Of a stretch of 64,000 bases of DNA, positions 44,521 to 51,842 are shown piece after piece. The position numbers and the translations under genes are program-made. Within the stretch, counting starts at the first letter, position 1, and each line of letters begins with the position of its first letter. The notes under the pieces were generated by a model. It saw nothing but the letters and a program-made list of their open reading frames with translations. It made no database searches and had not been told where the DNA came from. Location of the stretch: the NCBI RefSeq assembly GCF_003173335.1, contig NZ_QGMZ01000008.1:124001-188000 (forward strand). Direction: 5' to 3'. Source of the stretch: Methanospirillum stamsii. GTDB taxonomy: Archaea > Halobacteriota > Methanomicrobia > Methanomicrobiales > Methanospirillaceae.

Positions 44521-45040
44521 TCCGGGAGACGAATTCATCCCTTTTCTTGTGCAGGCAGGTTGCGACCCGGGAGTAATTGCACACTGTCTGGCTGTCCGCG
44601 ATGTTGCAGTGCAGATAGCTGAAAGACTGAAAAATGCCGGTATCCAGGTTGATGTCAGTCTTGTTGCAAAGGGGGCGGTGATTCATGATATTGGCAGGTC
44701 AGTCACCCATGGAATGGATCATGCCGATGCAGGGGGCACTATCTGCAGAAAGCTCGGGCTTGATGAAAAAATCTGTTTTATTGTTGAGAACCATATCGGG
44801 GCCGGTCTCTATGCAGAAGAACGAGCGGAGTTTGGCCTTCCGGCAGTTGACCGGATTCCTCAGAGTCTTGAAGAAAAGATAGTGGCACATGCGGATAATC
44901 TGGTTAAAGGAACCCGGGTGCTGAATAAAGAAGAATTTATTGCCTCGCTGAACCGGTTTCCGGAATCTGTCCGGACCAGATTCATTGCACTTTCTGAAGA
45001 GCTTGAATTGCCCGTCCGGAAGATTCAGGGAATAAATTAA
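44513..45040 (+). CDS. HD-domain protein, TIGR00295-like
   Basis: The ATG at 44513, just before the TFE stop, gives 175 aa. The HD-superfamily metal site is complete: CLAVRDVAV, VIHDIGRSVTHGMDHADAG and IVENHIGAGL, with a final carboxylate in VAHADNLVKG. These archaeal proteins are annotated as HD phosphohydrolases of unknown substrate, often next to TFE or Trm56 as here. It ends convergently with the ACT-domain regulator, sharing four bases (TTAA). Confidence 0.85.
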   Translation: MSDPGDEFIPFLVQAGCDPGVIAHCLAVRDVAVQIAERLKNAGIQVDVSLVAKGAVIHDIGRSVTHGMDHADAGGTICRKLGLDEKICFIVENHIGAGLYAEERAEFGLPAVDRIPQSLEEKIVAHADNLVKGTRVLNKEEFIASLNRFPESVRTRFIALSEELELPVRKIQGIN

Positions 45041-45534
45041 AAGATCAATTTTTTTACCACCGGCAGATCACGGAGTTCATCAATGACCCCTGCCGGAATT
45101 TTTCCTTCGGCGATGATAACCAGGCGCGGAGCTTCTGAAAGATGTGGGTCTGTAACAAAGATCTGTCTGAGTCCTATCTGGTGAGTGGACAGGGTATGGA
45201 TACACGCCTCAACAACACCTGGTTTGCTTGCATCCTGAGGGATAACGGTGATGACCGATAATGACAGGTTTTCTGCGATGACTGAAAGGTCGGGTGTGGC
45301 CCGCATATTGATGAAGATATCCCTGAAAGGTGAGGTAAGAATGCGCCGGGCGGTAGCTTCGACGACCCGCCGGTCAACATGAAGTTTTGATGCCACCTGC
45401 GTTGCAGCTACCGCAATATTGTTACATGAGATTTTTCCGGTTTCATTTACCCCGAATCCATTTTCAAGAAGAAATCTGACGACCCTGGTTTGTGATGGAG
45501 AATCAGCAAACCAGTCAAGAATTGCAGACCACAT
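45037..45534 (-). CDS. ACT-domain regulator (COG2150-like)
   Basis: This 165-aa protein has an N-terminal helix-turn-helix-like segment (SQTRVVRFLLENGFGVNETGKISCN, VASKLHVDRRVVEATARRIL) and an ACT-type ligand domain in the second half (SLSVITVIPQDASKPGVVEACIHTLS, APRLVIIAEGKIPAGVIDELRDLPVVKKL). That matches archaeal regulators of amino-acid metabolism that bind amino acids through ACT domains. It is monocistronic and lies between the TFE operon and tRNA-Leu. Confidence 0.85.
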   Translation of the reverse strand: MWSAILDWFADSPSQTRVVRFLLENGFGVNETGKISCNNIAVAATQVASKLHVDRRVVEATARRILTSPFRDIFINMRATPDLSVIAENLSLSVITVIPQDASKPGVVEACIHTLSTHQIGLRQIFVTDPHLSEAPRLVIIAEGKIPAGVIDELRDLPVVKKLIF

Positions 45535-45695
45535 ACATCATTTTCTATTTCTCATCAGTTATAGGAAGTAGCTCTTATGCTGAGATGAAATGGATAAGTT
45601 CTTTACGTAATACATCGACCTTATTCAGGCACAGGAACAAGATGTTCCCGAACAAGTAATCAGTGAATCTGATGAAGTTCTGTGCAATCTATTGA

Positions 45696-45780
45696 GCGAG
45701 GGTATCCGAGCCAGGTCAAAGGAGCAAGGTTGAGGGCCTTGTCGCGAAGGCGTTCGAGCGTTCAAATCGCTTCCCTCGCA
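45696..45780 (+). tRNA. tRNA-Leu (anticodon GAG)
   Basis: The 85-base sequence folds as a class II tRNA: acceptor GCGAGGG/CCCTCGC (45696-45702 with 45773-45779) and discriminator A; D arm TCC...GGA containing AGCCAGGTC; anticodon stem CAAGG/CCTTG with loop TTGAGGG and anticodon GAG at 45732-45734; variable arm CGC-GAAG-GCG; T arm GAGCG-TTCAAAT-CGCTT. The long variable arm and anticodon make it leucine. CCA is not encoded. The integrase stub 60 bp downstream marks it as an integration target. Confidence 0.96.
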
Positions 45781-45818
45781 TTTTAACAGTATGTTCAAAT
45801 CGTGAGAAACTTTTAACA
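45760..45818 (+). repeat. Partial duplication at the tRNA 3' edge
   Basis: GTTCAAATCG occurs in the tRNA T arm (45760-45769) and again at 45793-45802, and each copy is followed by TTTTAACA (45781-45788 and 45811-45818). The spacing differs (11 versus 8 bases). It may be an attachment-site duplication or integrase arm site, but the similarity is short. Confidence 0.35.
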
Positions 45819-45841
45819 AAGTAATTCTCTCACGCTTTTTT

Positions 45842-46055
45842 ATGCCTCTACCGATAACCTACACCGATAACGATAGGTTTCATTGTTTTAAACCCGATTA
45901 CTCACAGAGAGCGATAGATAACGCCTTAAACCGAGGTGAACTCTCGAACGATGACATTTCGTTGATGACTGCTTATATCACCGAACGGAGTGTTATCAAT
46001 CATGTTGGATCGAAACGCTCTCTAAAAATCATTTCAAATCTGATTACCGTTCGAA
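45842..46055 (+). pseudogene. Tyrosine-recombinase N-terminal stub
   Basis: From ATG 45842 about 70 residues read as the SAM-like N-terminal domain of an archaeal integrase (DYSQRAIDNALNRGELSNDD, ISLMTAYITERSVINHVGSK, RSLKIISNLITV). The frame then runs for 20 residues into what is another frame of the downstream ATPase gene, so the catalytic domain (R...HxxR...Y) is gone. It sits 60 bp after tRNA-Leu in the orientation expected for an element integrated there. Family assignment rests on the short helical domain and on context. Confidence 0.55.
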
Positions 46056-47282
46056 GCTGCCCGGGTGCTCCGGGAAGGAGATCCCATCCAATATATCCTC
46101 GATTCCTTCGCGGCTGACCATGAAGGAGATGAGGTTGTCGCCAGGTGCCTGATTATGTCGTTTGCTTCCCGGTCTGTTATCAACTCGAATGGGCTTCATG
46201 TCCTTGTGACCGGAGAATCCGGAAAAGGAAAGTCGCACGCTTTCGATACGATGATTCAGCACATCCCGAAAGAATTTCGGCTTGATGGGAGGCTATCAGA
46301 TAAGGCACTCTTCTACGCGGAGGACCTCCGGGCCGGGTCTGCCATCTGTCTTGATGATATTTCTCTCTCCGAACAGATGCAGGAGACACTTAAGGGAGTT
46401 ACCACTTCATTTAAGAAACCGTTCATCTACCGGACGGTGAACAAGGACCGGAAGGGTCAGACCTGTGTCATTCCTGAACGGTGCGTCTGGTGGGTTGCCA
46501 AGATGGACGGGACCGGAGACGATCAGGTCTGGAATCGGATGCTTACCTGCTGGATTGATGACAGTCCGGAGCAGGACGAAAAAGTATTGACCCGCGAACT
46601 CTTCGCGGCGGCTCAACTTCCGGATGAGACCGAACATGTCCGGGATGAGATGATCGTCTGTCAACATATCTGGGCTCAGCTTCTCCCGGCTCATGTGGTC
46701 ATTCCATACGCCGAACAGATCCGGTTCTCGTCTGTAGCGAACCGGAGAAACCCGGGGATGCTCCTGGACTTGGTGAAGAGTGTTGCCATCATCCACCAGT
46801 ACCAGCGAGAGGAAACAGAACTGAAAGTCGGCCGGGTGATTCATGCCACGACTGAAGATTTCAAGATCGCTTGTCAGATGTATCAGGCTTTGAACGGTGA
46901 GTCGGGTGGTCAGATGTCGAAGCTCACCCGGTCAGAGTCAGAACTGATTCAGGCCATCGAGAAAACACACCGGTATGAATTCACTGTAACTGAACTTCGG
47001 GATCTTCTTCCGGATAAGTCATACAATGCCATCAGAAAACTTCTGAATGGTGGGTCTAGTCATCAGGCTCATTACTCCGGACTCCTTGAGAAGTGCCCAG
47101 CCATATCGGTTCTTGACCGGACAGATACCAGTGAAAATGGAGGCACCAGCCGAAGGCAGAAGGTTTACTATTGGGATCACGATCGATATGTCGCCTGGGC
47201 TTCAGGTGGTGGGTGCTGGTTAGCACGGAATGATGCCCATGATGATGATACCGGCGGAAGTGGCGGAAGCGGGCGGAAGTGA
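46044..47282 (+). pseudogene. Truncated AAA/helicase-like ATPase of an integrated element
   Basis: The frame is open from the stop at 46041-46043 and begins abruptly with FEAARVLREGDPIQYILDSF, fused at about 46050 to the integrase stub; a GTG at 46065 could give 405 aa. Walker A is GESGKGKSHA and Walker B SAICLDDISLS, followed by sensor-like WWVAKMDGTGDDQV and a C-terminal winged helix (YEFTVTELRDLLPDKSYNAIRKLL). It resembles replication ATPases of archaeal plasmids or viruses rather than a chromosomal helicase. The N-terminal domain (probably primase or initiator) has been deleted, so it may be inactive. Confidence 0.65.
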
Positions 47283-47736
47283 GCGGAATGGTAGCGGAAA
47301 CCTTCCGCCAGGTAACAAAGACCGGGACGATGATAATTCTTCTAAAAACAATAATAAAAATAATTTTTATTATAATGAGCGGAAAGATGAGGATTTACAG
47401 AGCACACATGAACCAGTGATCACCTATGACTCTGCACCGGAAAATTTCCGCACTTCCGCTAGCTTAGATCAAAATACTCAATCAGACTCTTCTTCTGTGG
47501 TGGATTCAACAACCGGCGATGATTTAGATCGCGGAACACTTCCGCTCACTACCGCCAACACCCCGCGGATTCCGCTATCTCATATTGATCCGGATGACTA
47601 CACCCCTATGAATGGGGTATGGTCCGGACCATGTGCGGTCTGTGGTGGTAAATGGGCAGTTGTACCTGTTGATTTATATAGTACAAAAAAGTTGGCTATA
47701 ATTTATTTGGATAACGTTGCCAAAACCATGACCTGA
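47230..47736 (+). CDS. Low-complexity protein with one zinc knuckle, doubtful
   Basis: The frame overlaps the ATPase 3' end by 53 bp and gives 168 aa dominated by Gly/Asn/Asp/Ser/Thr. A single CAVCGGKWAVV motif near residue 136 looks like half of a zinc ribbon. Much of the coding sequence coincides with the GCGGAA repeat cluster, so the frame may be a by-product of the repeats. If real it probably belongs to the same element as the ATPase. Confidence 0.35.
   Translation: MMPMMMIPAEVAEAGGSERNGSGNLPPGNKDRDDDNSSKNNNKNNFYYNERKDEDLQSTHEPVITYDSAPENFRTSASLDQNTQSDSSSVVDSTTGDDLDRGTLPLTTANTPRIPLSHIDPDDYTPMNGVWSGPCAVCGGKWAVVPVDLYSTKKLAIIYLDNVAKTMT
47254..47575. repeat. GCGGAA/TTCCGC iteron-like cluster with AT-rich core
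   Basis: Twelve copies of one hexamer lie in 322 bp. Forward GCGGAA starts at 47254, 47263, 47273, 47283, 47294, 47379 and 47531; reverse TTCCGC starts at 47303, 47446, 47454, 47540 and 47570. The first five are spaced 9-11 bp, about one helical turn. Two form symmetric sites: GCGGAACACTTCCGC (47531-47545) and GCGGATTCCGC (47565-47575). A ~40-bp A/T-only-like tract (47336-47375) lies inside. This is the layout of a plasmid-type replication origin. Confidence 0.55.
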
Positions 47737-47767
47737 TCAGAAATATTTCTGAATCAGGCACGGAGTA

Positions 47768-47962
47768 TTAAAATAATGGATATTTTCGCGTTTTAGCGTT
47801 AGGGGGTCCGAAATCTGTGAGCGAAAACAATTTACAATATTTTAACCTCCAAAAATTATGCGAAAACCGATCTCTCTTGTCATGATGCAAAAAAATGCCA
47901 AAAATATGATGGTGTAATAATTCATTGATTTTTCTATAACCAAAAAACTCAAGATCAATCAT
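47768..47962 (-). CDS. Short frame after the PIN gene, doubtful
   Basis: The ATG at 47962 overlaps the PIN gene stop (ATGA) and the frame gives 64 residues (MIDLEFFGYRKINELLHHHI...). The first ~45 residues are plausible, the rest looks random. It could be the 5' remnant of a fourth operon gene cut by the recombination that formed the element's left part. No family is recognised. Confidence 0.3.
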   Translation of the reverse strand: MIDLEFFGYRKINELLHHHIFGIFLHHDKRDRFSHNFWRLKYCKLFSLTDFGPPNAKTRKYPLF

Positions 47963-48570
47963 GAATTTTCACTTTCTAAAACCCCTCTATTCGCCGTAAA
48001 TAAAGTAACATCACTCACCGAAGAAAAATCAGCATCATCACTAATTATCCGGAGAGGAATTCCTTCGGCAAGTAGCGACTCTACCATACAAGCATCATAT
48101 GGATCCAGTTTATTTGTTCCCATCCGGTCAATAACCATGTGAGTAAAATTTGAAGTTAAATTTACCGGAATCGAAACAGACATAGCCTCAACCAGACTCC
48201 AGGTAAGTTCAATCTCTTCAATAACATCCGACCGTCGATGAGCATACTCATGACGATAGGCTTTTTGAGTGATATCAATCCCCGTTTCCCTCTTAAAGAT
48301 ATCATATTCAGTCCTTTCGATAAGGTTACTCAGTTCAGAAAACGATAATTCAGATCTATAGAGAGTACCCTTCACATTCAGAACCTTCTTAATAAAATCC
48401 GGATATATTCGAATCTGTTTTGCCCGGAATCTTGAAAGACCCTGACTTGCAATCTGGGATGCAACCCAGAACCACACATTCGTATCGACAAAAAAAGAGT
48501 CCTCCGGGCGAGGATCATACTGGCTGATATCTACAACCTGTGATACAATGATGTATTTTCGGGAACTCAC
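47959..48570 (-). CDS. PIN-domain protein in a STAS/HATPase operon
   Basis: This 203-aa protein starts at GTG 48570. The PIN nuclease carboxylates are visible: FFVDTNVWFWV at the N-terminus, SELSFSELSNLIERTEY with a central Glu, KLDPYDACMVESLLAEG and IISDDADFSSV near the C-terminus. PIN domains are Mg-dependent RNases. The protein is longer than toxin VapC, and its upstream partner is a STAS-like protein instead of an antitoxin, with a shared ATGA/GTGA-type overlap. It may be an effector nuclease controlled by the STAS/HATPase pair (inference). Confidence 0.75.
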   Translation of the reverse strand: MSSRKYIIVSQVVDISQYDPRPEDSFFVDTNVWFWVASQIASQGLSRFRAKQIRIYPDFIKKVLNVKGTLYRSELSFSELSNLIERTEYDIFKRETGIDITQKAYRHEYAHRRSDVIEEIELTWSLVEAMSVSIPVNLTSNFTHMVIDRMGTNKLDPYDACMVESLLAEGIPLRIISDDADFSSVSDVTLFTANRGVLESENS

Positions 48571-48914
48571 GCACTCTCCGCAATTCCAAGAAGAGTGTCA
48601 TCTATTGCCTTCTGAAGATTTGGATTGGTATAATACTCTTTAGCATTCGAAATCACTTTCTTTGCCACCTGGTTCCCATACGGTGAAAGATTGACAAATT
48701 TCAAATGCCCCTGTAACTGCTCAATTGGAATATCTCTGAGCAACTGACCTATTGCGGTATTAAAGAAAGGCGATGCACAGATATGAATATCTGTGAAGTC
48801 AAGCGTAACGTCTTCCCCCTTTTCAAGGAGCGGGTGGACAAGATCAAATATCTTTTGCCCATCATCCACCGAAATGCAGTGTTCACCGGTAAGGGTAATA
48901 ACTTTGATATTCAT
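48567..48914 (-). CDS. STAS-like DUF4325 protein
   Basis: From ATG 48914 (GAGGCG upstream) this is 115 aa. The alternating pattern EDVTLDFTDIHICASPFFNTAIGQLL is the STAS-like DUF4325 signature, where bacterial STAS proteins carry a phosphorylatable Ser/Thr in the DFTxxxxxSS loop; here ICASPFF leaves a single Ser. It lies between the ATPase and PIN genes on the same strand and begins 11 bp after the ATPase stop. A partner-switching role is inferred. Confidence 0.75.
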   Translation of the reverse strand: MNIKVITLTGEHCISVDDGQKIFDLVHPLLEKGEDVTLDFTDIHICASPFFNTAIGQLLRDIPIEQLQGHLKFVNLSPYGNQVAKKVISNAKEYYTNPNLQKAIDDTLLGIAESA

Positions 48915-48924
48915 AATTCTCGCC

Positions 48925-49973
48925 TCATGCCCAGATATCATCAATTGTTTCATCTGAAAAATGATAGTATTTCTCATCACACCGGAGCATCAGGTTGATA
49001 ACTGTACCTTCAAACCCCGGTAAATCTAATTCATAGATCTCTTTGTCATTTCCTATAAAGACATAACCATCATTACTGTAAAACTCAAGAGTCCCCTTGT
49101 TTAACCGGATGAACTCTTTCAGGAGATCAAGACCGACGCCGGCGTTTCTCTTTCCTTTATTCGTAGAACTCCCATTCGTAAATGCCCATTGTAATGCCTT
49201 ATCAGAGGAGATACTATCAGGATCACGCCCCTTTTGGTCAGCATACCTTCGAACATTTTCCGGAATACCTATGCCAAAATCAACTAGGAGGCTGTCCGAG
49301 AATGAGATTTTTCTTTTTTTGATTTATCAATCTGGAGCCTAATTAGAATTTAAACAATGGTTTAAGGCCAAATTTTTCATGATTTTTGGGTTAGTGTAGT
49401 TCTCGGACAGCCTCCTAGGGTGAGATTGAGTTCATTCAGGGATGGATACTTTTGGCCACAGGCAAATATACCATGCGGGGTTTCACTATGCTCAAAAGCA
49501 TTCGTGAATATTTCCCATACTGCCCCAACAATCTCGTCCAGTAAGCGGGGACTAATGGAGAGCCAGGATCGCCGAAGCCATTCTTCGTTTAAATAATGGA
49601 TAATTGCATCCTGGTTAGTTCCTTCAAAATGTTGAATGGATATAGCATTTCCTTGCCATTTTGGTTCATCATATCCACAAAATGACAAAAATCCATTTTG
49701 GGCCAGGTTTGCATGAACATTTTCCTGCATAGATGGAATGTTAAGCTCCACACGCCCACCATTCCTTTTGATATGAGTAACTAGTCCCCCCAAAATCGCA
49801 ACCGCATTATGACGGATGAATGAACAATGATCAAAAGTGAAAACAATGTGGCCTGAAAAATCTCGATATTTTTCCGAGAGAGAAAAGAGGTAATGAAAAT
49901 CCGAACGATGATCGTTTAATGTGGGCATTGAGATTTTTTTAGGTGAGTTGAAAGAAAATAATGATATCGACAT
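48925..49973 (-). pseudogene. STAS-HATPase protein split by a MITE
   Basis: The 5' part (49973-49419) encodes a STAS-like segment (GHIVFTFDHCSFIRHNAVAILGG) and the GHKL N-box region LLDEIVGAVWEIFTNAFEHSE. Translation then runs into the 135-bp inverted-repeat element and stops at 49377. On the other side (49287-48925) the frame resumes as LVDFGIGIPENVRRYADQ (G1 box), RNAGVGLDLL (G2 box) and ends in TGA 48925. Removing the insert and one CTAG copy restores a continuous protein of about 305 aa. It resembles anti-sigma-type or sensor ATPases and heads the STAS-PIN operon. Confidence 0.8.
49284..49418. mobile_element. 135-bp MITE with perfect 19-bp terminal repeats
   Basis: CTAGGAGGCTGTCCGAGAA (49284-49302) is matched exactly by its reverse complement at 49400-49418. 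The outer CTAG is palindromic, so the target duplication is CTAG or the central TA. The ~97-bp core is AT-rich and non-coding. It interrupts a reading frame that is continuous without it, which proves insertion. No transposase with these ends is in the window; it must be moved in trans. Confidence 0.9.
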
Positions 49974-50335
49974 AAATATTAATGATTTTCAGATTTCCTT
50001 ATTTTATTATAGATTAATCAATATCAAATATATCAACCATTATTTTTCTAACTATCCTTCAAAATAAAAAATAAATGAAGGGGAAACAAGGATATCAAGG
50101 GTTTAAATAATGTCGGTGAATGGGTGATGATTAATTTTCTCTTATTAGAGAGAATGAATGTATTTAATTCACTTATAAATTAAAAGGGGGTGACGGTCGC
50201 AGGGGCGAATCCCCCCGGATGATCTCTTCCGTAATAAGACGAAGATAACAACCGATTTGACTTATCGGGACTGATGGTAATTTTAAAAATAAAATCGGCT
50301 GTTGTTAACGTCCCCATTTTAAAATATTTTTAACC
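49974..50335. other. AT-rich intergenic region with a GC-rich, hairpin-forming island
   Basis: A GC-rich island (50186-50220, GGGGGTGACGGTCGCAGGGG and following) contains GGGG-CGAAT-CCCC. Farther on, AACAACCGATTT (50247-50258) pairs with AAATCGGCTGTTGTT (50292-50306) apart from a three-base bulge. TTATAAAT at 50173-50180 could be a TATA box about 27 bp before the island. This is the pattern of a small structured RNA, but no known family is recognised. Confidence 0.4.
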
Positions 50336-50346
50336 ATATATAAATA
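50336..50346 (+). promoter_or_regulatory. Strong TATA box
   Basis: ATATATAAATA lies 48 bp before the ATG of the 167-aa protein; the start point expected ~25 bp downstream is near 50366. It is one of the best matches to the archaeal TATA consensus in the window. Confidence 0.65.
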
Positions 50347-50362
50347 GACGACTAATATTAAT

Positions 50363-50378
50363 TGTCACACCAGTGACA
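50363..50378 (+). promoter_or_regulatory. Inverted repeat in the short leader
   Basis: TGTCAC-ACCA-GTGACA is a perfect 6-bp stem immediately before the AGGGGG ribosome binding site (50379-50383) of the 167-aa gene. It could stabilise the mRNA or be an operator at the start point. Confidence 0.5.
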
Positions 50379-50393
50379 GGGGGAAAATCGAAC

Positions 50394-50897
50394 ATGGCAG
50401 ATTTTGTTGCAAAGTCAACCGTCAAGAGTGCTGAACGGAAACTCGCCACTCCGTTTGCAAGCAAGGAAGCGATGAACACCATCATCAGCGCAATCATCAC
50501 TGATAACCCGTGGGGCTGCACTTCATACACCTCCGGTGGAGAAACCCTTGCAGCTGTACAGAAAACATCTGAATATTACACCGGAAAAATTCCATACGAA
50601 AATGTTCAGGGAAAAACGGTCGGTCAGATCTCCGTCAAAGCCGGAACCGCCGGGGCATTTGACACCAACATCTCAACAATTGTTGCAAATACTGCTCTCG
50701 CTTCTGCAATGGGTGGAACCGCATCCCATGACAGTTCAGAGGACAGTTTTTCTGTAACCCTCAAGTGTCACACCGACACCGGAGAACTCTATAACGTCCG
50801 GTTCAGTCGCGATGCAATCAACGTTTCCAGTTACGAGGATGACAGTATCCTCACAACTATCGAAACCTGGGCAGACGGTATTACCGCTCTCGCATAA
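50394..50897 (+). CDS. Unknown 167-aa protein, probably highly expressed
   Basis: The ATG at 50394 follows AGGGGG at ideal distance, a leader hairpin and a strong TATA box. The 167-aa product is soluble, has no signal peptide, and is rich in Ala, Ser and Thr with a balanced, strongly biased codon choice (ACC, ATC, GCA) suggesting high expression. Landmarks are TPFASKEAMNTIISAIITDN, NPWGCTSY and VRFSRDAINVSSYEDDSI. I do not recognise the family. A structural or nucleoid role would fit abundance, but that is only a guess. The following gene starts 32 bp downstream. Confidence 0.75.
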   Translation: MADFVAKSTVKSAERKLATPFASKEAMNTIISAIITDNPWGCTSYTSGGETLAAVQKTSEYYTGKIPYENVQGKTVGQISVKAGTAGAFDTNISTIVANTALASAMGGTASHDSSEDSFSVTLKCHTDTGELYNVRFSRDAINVSSYEDDSILTTIETWADGITALA

Positions 50898-50928
50898 TCC
50901 AAACATCTCTTTTTCCCGAGGTGATGAG

Positions 50929-51300
50929 ATGGAAATGGGTTATGTAATCATAGGATGTGCCTGTCTTCTCATCGCTGGTTTAGTCGGTGCAGACTCGGTA
51001 TCATCAACAATCGTTTGTGATGGGTCGTCCTGGGTATCCTCGACGGTCATAGGCCAGGGGCAGACATACGCGGCGAACCTGTTCACAACGAACATGGCAG
51101 TTCTCATGAGAAATCTGGATGTTGGTAATGACGGAAAGGTTTCAACCCGGACCAATGTTCAGTCGGCTGGTCCGGTTGGAGTAGATGAATACTCCGGGCA
51201 GGGAACGAACCAGACCGGACCATCTGAAAACTGTGTATTTGCTCTTCCCTCACATTTTACTCGTTTGTTCATATTATTTGTTTTTTATTCTGATCTGTAG
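50929..51300 (+). CDS. Truncated secreted protein
   Basis: ATG 50929 with GAGGTG upstream gives 124 aa. The signal peptide (GYVIIGCACLLIAGLVGADS) is followed by a beta-rich stretch with SSTIVCDGSSWVSSTVIGQG and VQSAGPVGVDEYSGQGTNQ. After residue ~105 the sequence changes into hydrophobic AT-rich coding (PSHFTRLFILFVFYSDL), which looks like read-through into non-coding DNA. The original gene was probably longer, so this is likely a broken surface-protein gene. Confidence 0.5.
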   Translation: MEMGYVIIGCACLLIAGLVGADSVSSTIVCDGSSWVSSTVIGQGQTYAANLFTTNMAVLMRNLDVGNDGKVSTRTNVQSAGPVGVDEYSGQGTNQTGPSENCVFALPSHFTRLFILFVFYSDL

Positions 51301-51488
51301 CTTTAATTTTGTGACATTTTTTTTTCAGTACCATTATGAGACACTATATTTTCTATCCGTAATGTTGACGTCTCCCGGTTTTATTTATCCGGATAGAACT
51401 GAAGTGACCTAAGAGGAAGGAGTTCGTAAAAAAAAGCAGTTTTTAATGATCTTTCTTATTGTCGTTTGGAATTCATGGTATCTTCGGA

Positions 51489-51842
51489 TCAGTAAGAATC
51501 AATCGTTTCAATGATTCTTTTTAAACTGGTGATTAGTGGGGGGATTTCATCAACAATTGCCTTCCACACCAGCATCTAGCTGATACCCCAATACTGGTGA
51601 ATGATTTTATCCCTCATTCCGGTAATGGATCGCCAGGATATCTCCGGGTTAGCCGTCCTGATCTCCTGGGGGATTCCTTTTGCTGCTTCTCCTAAAACGA
51701 GTAAATTGTATAGGATAGCATCAACTATTGCCTGATGCTTAAATAATTCATCAGGAGTTGTTCCCTGGGCATATGATGCAATCTTTTCTGCTGAGGTGAG
51801 CATATCTTCAAGAAAGATCCGTGGGTCACGTATTTCAGACAT
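51489..51842 (-). pseudogene. HepT-like HEPN toxin with in-frame amber codon
   Basis: The first 88 residues are a HepT/DUF86 protein ending with the catalytic motif RDKIIHQYWGI (R-x4-H). A TAG at 51576-51578 stops translation there, but the same frame continues as MLVWKAIVDEIPPLITSLKRI to a TGA at 51489-51491, which is exactly the usual HepT C-terminus. Full length would be 117 codons. The TAG stands where a Leu is expected, so TTG to TAG is the simplest change. The catalytic residues precede the stop, so a truncated product might still exist. Confidence 0.8.

Noticed and set aside
50186-50220. tRNA-like T arm or right attachment site
   Set aside because: The loop CGAAT is too short for a T loop, and the sequence does not match the tRNA-Leu 3' end.
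51576-51578. Pyrrolysine encoded by TAG in hepT
   Set aside because: No pyl genes are in the window, and the position is normally a leucine, so a nonsense mutation is simpler.
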